Positions 23,627 to 30,919 of a DNA stretch of 34,593 nucleotides are shown here, one piece after another (within the stretch, counting starts at the first letter, position 1; every line of letters starts with the position of its first letter). The position numbers and the translations under genes are program-made. This DNA is from a virus, in the IMG/VR virus record IMGVR_UViG_3300024999_000258, positions 1 to 34,593 of that record; one strand, written 5' to 3'. Below the pieces are notes generated by a model that did no database searches, had not been told where the DNA came from, and was given only the letters and a program-made list of their open reading frames with translations.

Positions 23627-25474
23627 TTATTTAATATTGTTTATCTCGACTACCCCTATGCGATTTAACGCATTAATAAAATCCTTTATCAACCATAATC
23701 TAAAATCACCCAATAACCCTTTTGTAAAATCTTTATTAAGTTGTATATTCAATGCTTCATAGTCACATTTATTTGATAAGTAAGTGATTGGATATAGTAA
23801 TTGAGTAAGTTTTTTGTCTATATCGCAATCAGAGATTTTAATATTTTCTCCGCTTTTATATATTTTTGTAGAATATTCAGTGTTAGAAAAATTACGTTTA
23901 ATGTCTTTTATATTCTCTTCAATTTTATCTAGTAAATCATTTAATTCAGAAGTAGCTTTTACAAAGTTATATCTAGGTAACGATTTGTCTACAAAATAAT
24001 ATGATAAGTTTAAAGTCTTTTGCTTAATAAATTTATCAAATCTATATTGAATAAACTTATCTGTGGAATTAACAAAATTAAAATCGTAAGAATCCTTTGT
24101 CTCTTTAATATAAAAATTTTCAGATAAATAATGTAAGCCAACAAACAATGTATTATCATCAATTAAATTATTAAACACATTTGCATGATGCTCTTGAAAA
24201 GTTTCTTTACTATAATAACCTTTACTTAAAACAAAACATTTATTTCTATAATCAACAAAATATATTGCATTAATATAATCAGTATTTTCTTTGTAATTTA
24301 ATTTATAATTGACTATCTTATCGTTCTTTTTAAATACGTCTAATACTTTTAGTAATAAATTATGAGTGGATAACAATTTTTCAACAGTTATATCTATTCT
24401 ATTTTTAAAATTATCGCTCAATATCTCATCTTTAAAATTATAATTATATGTGTAAGTAATTTCTTGCACATCTGAATTATAACCATTATCAGGAATAAAG
24501 AATTTAATAGCAATTCCATTGAAAATTCTATCATAAATAAGTCTAGGCACTTCTGTTTCATACTTAATCAGATACCCGTTATATTTTAGATTTAGAAGTT
24601 TAAGACGCTTATCAATATTAGTCTTTATAAACGTCACATAATTGCCTAAAATACTATTACCACATCTTGCTCTTGATAGAATAGCAATAGCAACTTTTCT
24701 ACCTTCTTCTGAAGTTATTGACCTAATAAAATTACCAATCTCACTATAATCTTTGTTTTCATATTTTATCTTTCTTATCTCTTCCCATAGGTTATCTAAA
24801 TTTTCTATTTCAATTTTCCTAGATTCTAAATAGTTTTCATCATGTTTTGTTAATTTATATTCTCCTATCGTTCTATAATAAGCATTATCTTCGTCATTTA
24901 AGTTAAAACATTTACCTTCGTAATATAATGCTTTAAAAGTTGGTACTGAATCAGAAAATACACTCAATATAGAATTCATATCTGCTTCAATAATAATATT
25001 ATTTAATTCTTTCCAAATATCAATATAGTCCTTAACTTTTTTCTTATTACTATAATTATACTCAAAATGAATCGTATTACCACAAGATGTTAAGACAGTT
25101 GCATCTGGGGTATACCTTCTACCATTTACCACTATAGTTTTCTCAAAGAATATTTGATTGCAAATGTATTCATTTTCTTTATCAGTTATTACTTTAAAAC
25201 AATCGCCAATTTTAATAAATTCAGTTTTCATCCAAAAGTGAGTAAAGGACTCTGTTCCACATTTATCAGCATTCAAATGTTTAAAATGAGGAGTTACTTT
25301 TGCAGTTGCCCCACCAATAATTTTTCCTTCTGGTGCTACAGGAATTACATCTGAACCACACACAATACATTCATATTTCTCATATCTATTTCCTTCATTA
25401 ATTTGACTAATATTTACCTTGCTTCCATCACTTCTTTTTCTAACTACAACCATTTGTATATTTTCAAAATTCAA
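23627..25474 (-). CDS. CoiA-like nuclease-domain protein (615 aa)
   Basis: The N-terminal 170 residues resemble competence protein CoiA. A C-x-x-C (YECIVCGSD) is followed by a Gly-rich stretch and TPHFKHL, then CGTESFTHFWMKTEF with the H-x-x-x-K element. Next is a PD-(D/E)XK-like core, RRYTPDATVL then IHFEYNYSNKKKVKDYIDIW. The remaining 440 residues are unknown, rich in Asn, Lys and Tyr, with no clear motif. CoiA-type proteins act on incoming DNA in competent cells; the phage role is unknown. The start is TTG at 25474, nine bases after GGAGG, and the gene begins two bases after the previous stop. It sits directly before the RNA polymerase gene, with 13 bases between them, so the two are probably co-expressed. 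Confidence 0.6.
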   Translation of the reverse strand: MNFENIQMVVVRKRSDGSKVNISQINEGNRYEKYECIVCGSDVIPVAPEGKIIGGATAKVTPHFKHLNADKCGTESFTHFWMKTEFIKIGDCFKVITDKENEYICNQIFFEKTIVVNGRRYTPDATVLTSCGNTIHFEYNYSNKKKVKDYIDIWKELNNIIIEADMNSILSVFSDSVPTFKALYYEGKCFNLNDEDNAYYRTIGEYKLTKHDENYLESRKIEIENLDNLWEEIRKIKYENKDYSEIGNFIRSITSEEGRKVAIAILSRARCGNSILGNYVTFIKTNIDKRLKLLNLKYNGYLIKYETEVPRLIYDRIFNGIAIKFFIPDNGYNSDVQEITYTYNYNFKDEILSDNFKNRIDITVEKLLSTHNLLLKVLDVFKKNDKIVNYKLNYKENTDYINAIYFVDYRNKCFVLSKGYYSKETFQEHHANVFNNLIDDNTLFVGLHYLSENFYIKETKDSYDFNFVNSTDKFIQYRFDKFIKQKTLNLSYYFVDKSLPRYNFVKATSELNDLLDKIEENIKDIKRNFSNTEYSTKIYKSGENIKISDCDIDKKLTQLLYPITYLSNKCDYEALNIQLNKDFTKGLLGDFRLWLIKDFINALNRIGVVEINNIK

Positions 25475-25476
25475 TG

Positions 25477-25911
25477 TTATTTACCTCCATCTTTTTCATT
25501 TAAATTAGGCAAACCCTCTACCCATTCCAATACACTAATAGAATTTTTATAAAGTTGTTTACTTAGTTCCATAAGATTTAATTTTTCATCAAAGTATCTT
25601 AGAATTGAAACTTTACCTTCATCAAATTTAATATGCGGGTACATATCTTGATCATGTTTATATCCTTCAGGTACAGAAGGAAGGAGAGTATAATCTTCAA
25701 AATATATGTAACTATGAAAACCACCATTTCCAGCAACATGACCGCTACAACAGTATTGCGTAAAATATCCCTTCCTATTCAATTCAGAAATCACTGGTAC
25801 AAATAATTCATCAACTTCTACTACATCTCCATAGCACTCTTTAACCTTACACATATTGTTCTTTATTGTTTTCTGATTATAAACTTTGTAACAATTCAAA
25901 CATAAAAGCAT
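25477..25911 (-). CDS. Cysteine-rich protein with a CCSGH motif (144 aa)
   Basis: The start is taken at ATG 25911 (MLLCLNCYKV), seven bases after GAGGAGG; an in-frame codon at 25938 has no site. A short zinc-knuckle (CLNCYKVYN, then MCKVKECYGD) is followed by ISELNRKGYFTQYCCSGHV. The L-N-x-KGY-x-T-x-(Y/F)-CCSGH block recurs in Firmicute proteins of unknown function and probably binds metal. Residues 70-144 are a beta-rich segment followed by helices. It is the first gene of the tight unit with the CoiA-like protein and the polymerase, and could serve that unit, but the sequence does not show how. Confidence 0.7.
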   Translation of the reverse strand: MLLCLNCYKVYNQKTIKNNMCKVKECYGDVVEVDELFVPVISELNRKGYFTQYCCSGHVAGNGGFHSYIYFEDYTLLPSVPEGYKHDQDMYPHIKFDEGKVSILRYFDEKLNLMELSKQLYKNSISVLEWVEGLPNLNEKDGGK

Positions 25912-25950
25912 TTTAATTCCTCCTCTCGTATTTTTCAATATTCACTTTAC

Positions 25951-26100
25951 CTACTTACAATAATACTTAATCTTCTCTTCATCAGTCATCTTCCTAGTGG
26001 TACACTCTCTAGTATTCTTAACAATTTTATTAAAGTAATCGAGTCTACTATAAATATACCAATCTTTAGGACTTCCAATTTTATTATTCATACCATTCAT
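25951..26100 (-). CDS. Small basic protein with an ECTTRKMTDEEK motif (49 aa)
   Basis: This short gene runs from an ATG at 26100 with GAGGAAGTGATAAAT upstream. The protein has GSPKDWYIYSRLDYF, then NTRECTTRKMTDEEKIKYY at the end. That end resembles the start of the ParB-like protein at 27396-28625 (ECVSRQLTEEEKIQYGL). Short proteins ending in such a motif are common in Firmicute phages, but their role is not known. It lies between the hairpin at 26142-26163 and the CCSGH gene. Confidence 0.6.
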   Translation of the reverse strand: MNGMNNKIGSPKDWYIYSRLDYFNKIVKNTRECTTRKMTDEEKIKYYCK

Positions 26101-26141
26101 ATTTATCACTTCCTCTATTTTTGATTATCACAATAGGGGAT

Positions 26142-26163
26142 GGGAGAGTATTAAAACTCTCCC
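26142..26163 (-). terminator. GGGAGAG/CTCTCCC hairpin
   Basis: On the minus strand GGGAGAG and CTCTCCC pair around loop TTTTAATA, 24 bases after a stop codon. The same arms with a similar loop occur at 13630-13652. No T tract follows, so termination is uncertain. Confidence 0.4.
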
Positions 26164-26186
26164 TATACACTATCTACATTCTAAAT

Positions 26187-26540
26187 CTAATCTTCCTTAC
26201 ACTCATATTCCTCATCAAAATAATCATTCAATATCCCTTCATATACTCCTTCATCGTCATGACCTGCTTCAATTCTACACAAACAAGAAATTCTAGCACC
26301 ATCAATGAAATAATCCAAATCATAACTAAATCTTTTTACGGCATCTTCAATATCATCAACATAATATCCAACAATAAAATCTACTAATCCATAATTTGCA
26401 GGATTCCAATATGATTCAAGATAATATTTATCTTTGCCATTGTTTGGAGTAATATCTAAATTTCTAGAAAAAATAAATCTGAATTCTCCCAATCCTTCAA
26501 CATCAAATTGATATGATACACCTTTTTTATATTTATACAT
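26187..26540 (-). CDS. Hypothetical acidic protein (117 aa)
   Basis: I do not recognise this protein. It starts with a beta-rich stretch (SYQFDVEGLGEFRFIFSR), has a YYLESYWNPANYGLVDF middle, and ends in an acidic helix (GHDDEGVYEGILNDYFDE). Two cysteines (ISCLCRIEAG) are not in a typical metal site. The charge pattern and short length suit a small phage accessory protein. The ATG at 26540 follows GAAGGAAAATAATA. It lies downstream of the ParB-like pair and is followed by a hairpin, so it may be the last gene of that transcript. Confidence 0.7.
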   Translation of the reverse strand: MYKYKKGVSYQFDVEGLGEFRFIFSRNLDITPNNGKDKYYLESYWNPANYGLVDFIVGYYVDDIEDAVKRFSYDLDYFIDGARISCLCRIEAGHDDEGVYEGILNDYFDEEYECKED

Positions 26541-26595
26541 TATTATTTTCCTTCTTTCATATAATTTATCCCTTAAAACTCACCATTTATTGTAT

Positions 26596-27393
26596 TTAAT
26601 CTTCTAATTTACTAAACTTCAGCTTTTTACTTTCGTCTTTTAAGCCTTTATTGTAATTTTCTACAAATACCCATGCATATTTAATACTATTATCTTTCTT
26701 TAACACATTGTTAGAAACATCTTTAATAATATCACTAGCAGTAACTTTCTTATTTAAGAATGCTTGTATAAATCTCTTATCTTCTATTTCATCTTTATAT
26801 GTTATATAGAATTTAGCCATACCTTTTAAAAAATGTGCATTCATTGCTTTTTTATCAGAATTCCAAACATTGCTATGTAATATAATAAATTGCTTAAAAT
26901 TAGATTCTCCCATACTTTTAAATATATCTTCCATTGTAAGACCTGCATTAATTACTCCATTACCATTTTTGATATCTGCTGTCTTTATTTTATATCCAAC
27001 TGAATCTAATATATTTACCAATGAATTTGTTGCTTGATCAAATTTACCTTTGACCTTTGCATTTAACATTCTTCCAGATGTTTGTGGTCTTTTCTTTGAG
27101 TTTCTTTTATGAAACCATTCGTGTTCTTCTTCATCAGTAAGACCTTCTCTTACTTCACATTTCAATACTTTCCAACCCATATATTTAACTATAGCAATTG
27201 TATGTTGTCCATCTCCTACACGATATTCTTCTTCTCCATCTTTGTTTATTCTTAAACTAACCGCAGGAGCATCTACTTCATTTATATCAAAAATAGCAAC
27301 CTTTTCTTTCACAAAATCTTCTTTAATAACTCTCTGATAATCCAAATATGAGTGTAATTTCTCAACTGACAAATTTTTAAAATATCTTTTCAT
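26596..27393 (-). CDS. ParB/DGQHR-type domain protein
   Basis: The first 90 residues fit the ParB/sulfiredoxin-like fold. IFDINEVDAPAVSLR sits where ParB has its I-x-P-N-P-x-x-x-R, and EYRVGDGQHTIAIVKYMGW carries the D-G-Q-H signature, followed by LKCEVREGLTDEEE. This D-G-(Q/H)-(H/N)-R type is found in ParB nucleases/CTPases and in DndB-like and DUF6551-like proteins. The rest is helical with Lys-rich segments and no recognised domain. It begins two bases after the ParB-like gene upstream, whose tail contains the ribosome site AAGGAG. The two tandem, related proteins may act together. Whether this one binds CTP or DNA is not visible. Confidence 0.68.
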   Translation of the reverse strand: MKRYFKNLSVEKLHSYLDYQRVIKEDFVKEKVAIFDINEVDAPAVSLRINKDGEEEYRVGDGQHTIAIVKYMGWKVLKCEVREGLTDEEEHEWFHKRNSKKRPQTSGRMLNAKVKGKFDQATNSLVNILDSVGYKIKTADIKNGNGVINAGLTMEDIFKSMGESNFKQFIILHSNVWNSDKKAMNAHFLKGMAKFYITYKDEIEDKRFIQAFLNKKVTASDIIKDVSNNVLKKDNSIKYAWVFVENYNKGLKDESKKLKFSKLED

Positions 27394-27395
27394 TT

Positions 27396-28625
27396 TTACA
27401 TATTCTCCTTCGTTTTTGTATTTTTTAATTTATTTTTTAGTTCATATAATTGATTAGTTAAATCCTTTAAACAATCTAATGCAATATTCTTTTCTTCTTG
27501 AGTAATATTATATTCTATATCATATCTTTCAAATAAAAAGTCATTTGCCATCTCAATAGATTGTTTAATATTATCTTGTACACATTCTAACTCATCTAAA
27601 AAATTAAATTCTACTGCGAAGTATTTAGGGGTTTTTATATCTTTAATAATTTCTTTAATATTATTACTAGGAGGGGTTGGGGTATCCTTTTTTTCTTCCT
27701 GATCATAAATAATAGAGGTTTTATTTTGTTCAACTGGTTTTACTTCTATGGATAATTTCTTTTCTGAAATTTCTTTTTCAGGTAACTTAACTTTCTTTTC
27801 ATTAGAATCAATAAATTTTTCTTTAAGCCACTCTTTGTCAATGTCACCACTTTTAATTTGTTTACCAATCTCAATAATATTTTCTTTAGAAATTTTCTTT
27901 TCACCAGTAAGAATATTATTTTTGGCCTCTGCTCCAACAAGCTCTGCAATTTCATCAACTGTGTTAGCATATTTTCCATTATCGCGAATTGATTTTTCAT
28001 CTACTCCATGCTGTTTGCCCATGCGCTTTGCTGTAGTAATCGCTTGAAATGGTTTGTCTGTAACATTACCATCTATTACCTCTTCATTATTTGCCAAGTG
28101 GGTATTAACTCCACTTGGCAAATTAACATATTGATTTCCCCTATTACCTCCCCAACTATTTTTCTCATTCTCATATTGTAAACCAATTAAATAATATTTT
28201 TCTTCTGGATTTAAATTCCTTCTTCCAAATTGAAAATTAATTATCCAATCAATTACCTCGTATCTATTAGAGAATTCCTTAAATTCAACTTCAAATGGAA
28301 TATTATGTTTAGTGCAAATATCATTTCGATTATGACCATCAACTATATATGTATTATTGGTGTTATTATCCTTCCAAACTTTTATCGATTCTGTACATCC
28401 CTCCTTTACAATTAATTCTTCTAATTTACTAAATTCTTCCTTAGATAGAGGAGGTAGTAAATTTTTAAATTGTTCATCAACTTGCAATTCTATATTCATT
28501 CCTTTTTTTGAATTCCTTTCTTTTAAACCATATTGTATTTTTTCTTCTTCTGTTAACTGCCTAGATACACACTCTGATTTTTTGTTTAATTTTTCATATT
28601 GTTTTATATCCTCTCTTTTATTCAT
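27396..28625 (-). CDS. ParB-like N-terminal domain protein (409 aa)
   Basis: Residues about 50-115 carry a ParB-type core: LPPLSKEEFSKLEELIVKEG, then TYIVDGHNRNDICTKHNIP with the D-G-H-N-R motif and a following VIDWIINFQFGRRNL. A helical region (YYLIGLQYENEK, AKRMGKQHGVDEKSIRD) could be a DNA-binding HTH. The C-terminal half is a long charged, probably coiled-coil region. The N-terminus begins with ECVSRQLTEEEKIQYGL, also found in the 49-residue protein at 25951-26100. ParB relatives bind DNA and can act as CTP-dependent clamps or nucleases; the role in this phage is unknown. It starts directly after the preceding stop codon. Confidence 0.75.
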   Translation of the reverse strand: MNKREDIKQYEKLNKKSECVSRQLTEEEKIQYGLKERNSKKGMNIELQVDEQFKNLLPPLSKEEFSKLEELIVKEGCTESIKVWKDNNTNNTYIVDGHNRNDICTKHNIPFEVEFKEFSNRYEVIDWIINFQFGRRNLNPEEKYYLIGLQYENEKNSWGGNRGNQYVNLPSGVNTHLANNEEVIDGNVTDKPFQAITTAKRMGKQHGVDEKSIRDNGKYANTVDEIAELVGAEAKNNILTGEKKISKENIIEIGKQIKSGDIDKEWLKEKFIDSNEKKVKLPEKEISEKKLSIEVKPVEQNKTSIIYDQEEKKDTPTPPSNNIKEIIKDIKTPKYFAVEFNFLDELECVQDNIKQSIEMANDFLFERYDIEYNITQEEKNIALDCLKDLTNQLYELKNKLKNTKTKENM

Positions 28626-29009
28626 TTAAATATCCCTTCTGTTGATAATATAATTAAATTCCTCTATTGTTAATTCTTCATCTTCTCCTTTGCCAATCTC
28701 TTTCTTATACTTTTCAATTTTATCATCTTGTTCTTTATTTAATTTATCTATTTCTGCTTTATATTCTGGATCATTATCATAATCAAAATCGAAGAAATAA
28801 TGATCATAAGAACTCATATAACTAATTTCACACTCTTCTTCGTCAATCACATCAAAGATTCTTTCCAAAGCAGTTTCTTCATCTTCTGCCGGAGAACCAG
28901 TATTGACTCTCACTAATTCTTTCCAAGGTTCTACACTAGAATCATAAATTACTACACCTCTGTAAGATTTTGAATTTGGTTCATCATAATCAATTAACAA
29001 TAAATACAT
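28626..29009 (-). CDS. Hypothetical acidic protein (127 aa)
   Basis: I do not recognise it. A beta-rich N-terminus (MYLLLIDYDEPNSKSYRG, VVIYDSS) is followed by an acidic middle with DHYFFDFDYDNDPEY and a charged helix (KLNKEQDDKIEKYKKEIG). Its composition is strongly acidic, like several small proteins nearby. The ATG overlaps the stop of the upstream gene by one base (TAATG), and its own stop abuts the start of the ParB-like gene, so it is a member of that operon. Its expression is therefore tied to the ParB-like pair. Confidence 0.7.
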   Translation of the reverse strand: MYLLLIDYDEPNSKSYRGVVIYDSSVEPWKELVRVNTGSPAEDEETALERIFDVIDEEECEISYMSSYDHYFFDFDYDNDPEYKAEIDKLNKEQDDKIEKYKKEIGKGEDEELTIEEFNYIINRRDI

Positions 29010-29236
29010 TAATAAACACTCCTTCTATTTTTATTTATCCCTAAAATCCCTTTACATTCCACAACTCTAATTCTATGATACTTAGCGCAATCCAAACAAT
29101 AAATCATATCATCTTCTCTTCCAATAAAAATATCTTCAACTCTAACTAACTCTTCTTTACAGATTCCACAGTTTTCAGAAATATAATCTAAATCATTACA
29201 ATCCTCCTTATCTTTACATTGCTCTTGCTGTGACAT
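29009..29236 (-). CDS. Small zinc-binding protein (75 aa)
   Basis: The start MSQQEQ at 29236 is chosen because GGAGG lies nine bases upstream; an in-frame codon at 29281 has no site. A treble-clef-like cysteine pair is visible: NCGICKEELV and IYCLDCAKYH, spaced about 20 residues apart. The N-terminus is rich in Cys, Asp and Glu. It overlaps the end of the upstream gene by 23 bases and the next gene by one base. Such small zinc proteins in phages often bind nucleic acid or a host protein; I cannot say which. Confidence 0.7.
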   Translation of the reverse strand: MSQQEQCKDKEDCNDLDYISENCGICKEELVRVEDIFIGREDDMIYCLDCAKYHRIRVVECKGILGINKNRRSVY

Positions 29237-29651
29237 TGTATAAATCCTCCGTAGTACAACTATTATTAATAAATTCACCAATAGAATTTGTATAATCCTG
29301 TATCAATATCTCTAAATTTACATTATCATCTGACCATTCATATAGTTTTTGTTCCAATGGAAAATTACCTACATAATATGATTTTATATATTTAGTTTCT
29401 TCTTTAATATATAATCCTTCAAAACAATGAAATGATTCAATAACTTGATTATTGTTACCACTATACACCTTACCAACTACTCTAATTAATTTTTTAATTG
29501 CATTTTTTGAATTATGTATTGTGTCTAGAATATCTGTTAGGGATGTTTTTTTATGGTAGTAATTTAAATTTGATTCATCTATAATATAATTCATTCTGGA
29601 TTGATCATTCTCATCTAAATATATTTTTCCATTGAGTAATATTTGTTGCAT
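29214..29651 (-). CDS. Hypothetical protein (145 aa)
   Basis: I do not recognise the family. The protein has mixed alpha/beta character: MQQILLNGKIYLDEND, a helical TSLTDILDTIHNSKNAIKKL, a beta stretch (IRVVGKVYSG, SFHCFEGLYI), and a C-terminal helix ending in TARAM. No metal or catalytic motif is visible. The ATG at 29651 is preceded by AAGAGGTAATACAAA. It is the first gene after the 228-base gap at 29652-29879. That gap has a CTACAAG/CTTGTAG hairpin at 29732-29748, a GGCGTT/AATGCC hairpin at 29805-29820 and a TTGACA at 29827-29832 without a clear -10. Confidence 0.7.
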   Translation of the reverse strand: MQQILLNGKIYLDENDQSRMNYIIDESNLNYYHKKTSLTDILDTIHNSKNAIKKLIRVVGKVYSGNNNQVIESFHCFEGLYIKEETKYIKSYYVGNFPLEQKLYEWSDDNVNLEILIQDYTNSIGEFINNSCTTEDLYNVTARAM

Positions 29652-29879
29652 TTGTATTACCTCTTTCTTGTTGTTTATATTTCGTATCTACCTTACCGTT
29701 TAATAGAAAAAATTTCGGAATCAAACCCTTGCTACAAGCGACTTGTAGATTTTGTAAATATACTATGAGCAACTTTAACTTCTTATTAGGGTAATTGTAT
29801 AGGTGGCATTTTGTAACGCCTTAGAATGTCAATAATTTTACATTTTCTCTATTATGCTTTAAATAAATATAATATTTAT

Positions 29880-30305
29880 TTATTTTTGTATTTGACTTTC
29901 TTCTTTGAGTTCTAATTTTTCCTTATCTCTTTCTTCTTTTCTCCTTATTCTCTCATTGTGTTCTTTGAGTTGATCCTTGCTACCCATTTTCATGAATTTC
30001 ATGATATTATGTACTTTATGTATATCTTCCTCTGCGAAACCTAATATAGCTTCTTCACACACTTCTGGACTTATTATATTCCATACTTTTATTCCTTCTG
30101 CTTCAAACTTTGGAAGTAAATTGTTGACTGATGATGAACCAGATGGAAGAAGGATTGCTAATGTGGGAGGATTGTCCGAGTACCGATATATTTGATTATT
30201 TTTAGATTTAAGATATACGTCATCTTTGTTTTTTGACTTTTTACCATCTGTATTTGTTTCATGAAAAATTGTATAAATGCCGATATATTTAAGAATTCTT
30301 TTCAC
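29880..30305 (-). CDS. Hypothetical protein, possibly with a non-standard start (141 aa)
   Basis: I do not recognise it. The middle (LAILLPSGSSSVNNLLPKFE, then EGIKVWNIISPEVCEEAI) looks alpha/beta. The C-terminal 35 residues are a charged helix (KEHNERIRRKEERDKEK), probably a coiled coil. The annotated start is GTG at 30305, but that GTG is part of the ribosome site AAAGGAGGTG. An in-frame ATT lies at 30294-30296, eight bases after GGAGG, so the true start may be this AUU codon. The gene follows a fully consensus sigma-A promoter (30324-30352) with a very short leader, so it is probably expressed early and strongly, perhaps on its own. Confidence 0.7.
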   Translation of the reverse strand: MKRILKYIGIYTIFHETNTDGKKSKNKDDVYLKSKNNQIYRYSDNPPTLAILLPSGSSSVNNLLPKFEAEGIKVWNIISPEVCEEAILGFAEEDIHKVHNIMKFMKMGSKDQLKEHNERIRRKEERDKEKLELKEESQIQK

Positions 30306-30323
30306 CTCCTTTGCTACTTAATC

Positions 30324-30352
30324 ATTATAACATTATTTTAACAATATGTCAA
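30324..30352 (-). promoter_or_regulatory. Consensus sigma-A promoter, TTGACA-17-TATAAT
   Basis: On the minus strand TTGACA (30347-30352) and TATAAT (30324-30329) are separated by exactly 17 bases and preceded by TG, an extended -10. Transcription would start near 30317, about 12-20 bases before the coding region at 30305. Both hexamers match the consensus fully. It was read by eye. Confidence 0.85.
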
Positions 30353-30376
30353 ATAATTATTTATTACTTTTATTAT

Positions 30377-30622
30377 TTACCTCCCTTCTCTAAGTAACTT
30401 ATCCAAATACTCAATAGTATCAAATAAATCCTCTAATATATTTCCCTTCTCTGTATTAATCGAAATATAGCCATATTTATTACATATATCAGAGAATTCA
30501 CAATAATTTGGATCATTTTCTTTACATTCCATGCATTTATTAGGGTTTTCTTCATCTTCTAGGTCTTGAGAGAATAGTAATTGTTTAAGTTTTGTTAGTT
30601 GATTTGTGGTTAATATACACAC
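30377..30622 (-). CDS. Small cysteine-rich protein (81 aa)
   Basis: The protein is 81 residues long, with NPNKCMECKENDPNYCEF and then DICNKYGY near the centre, a four-cysteine set that could bind zinc. Helices flank it on both sides (TTNQLTKLKQLLFSQDLED and ILEDLFDTIEYLDKLL). The start is GTG at 30622, with GGAGGTGAGAAATAA upstream. It is placed after two small genes that probably share its transcript from the promoter at 31325-31353. I do not recognise a family. Confidence 0.65.
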   Translation of the reverse strand: MCILTTNQLTKLKQLLFSQDLEDEENPNKCMECKENDPNYCEFSDICNKYGYISINTEKGNILEDLFDTIEYLDKLLREGR

Positions 30623-30637
30623 TTATTTCTCACCTCC

Positions 30638-30919
30638 TCACATTGTTAAATTATACAAATCTTTCATCTCATCCTTTAAAGTCCCATATCCATACTTGTA
30701 ATCCAATCTAGGAAATATAGTTACTGAGCGTTTCCATTTCATATGTTCTACTGTTAAGATGATTTCATGCCCTATACTGTATCCTTCTTTATCTAGTTTA
30801 TCATATTGACTTACTATGAATTTAGGAGGAGAATCTGTATCATGACCATATTCTTGTTTACATATTTTATTTACTGAAAATTGGATAGAATCAATGATAT
30901 TTATGTGTTCTAGTTTCAC
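30638..30919 (-). CDS. Hypothetical protein (93 aa)
   Basis: I do not recognise this protein. It has a helical start (HINIIDSIQFSVNKICKQEY) and a beta-rich middle (SIGHEIILTVEHMKWKRSVT, IFPRLDYKYGYG). The helical end is LKDEMKDLYNL. No motif is visible. It starts at GTG 30919, overlapping the previous stop codon by four bases, with AGAGGTG upstream; the overlap indicates coupled translation. Its position in a run of small early-type genes suggests an accessory role in host takeover (inference). Confidence 0.65.
   Translation of the reverse strand: MKLEHINIIDSIQFSVNKICKQEYGHDTDSPPKFIVSQYDKLDKEGYSIGHEIILTVEHMKWKRSVTIFPRLDYKYGYGTLKDEMKDLYNLTM

Noticed and set aside
27746-28000. An 84-codon frame within the ParB-like gene
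   Set aside because: It lies in another frame of a clear gene, and its Leu/Lys-rich product is what A/T-rich coding DNA gives out of frame.
29652-29879. A tRNA-like segment near 29720-29750 with a GGGTTTGATTCC stretch
   Set aside because: The T-arm-like piece lacks a matching stem, acceptor arm and anticodon arm. Only a simple CTACAAG/CTTGTAG hairpin is supported.
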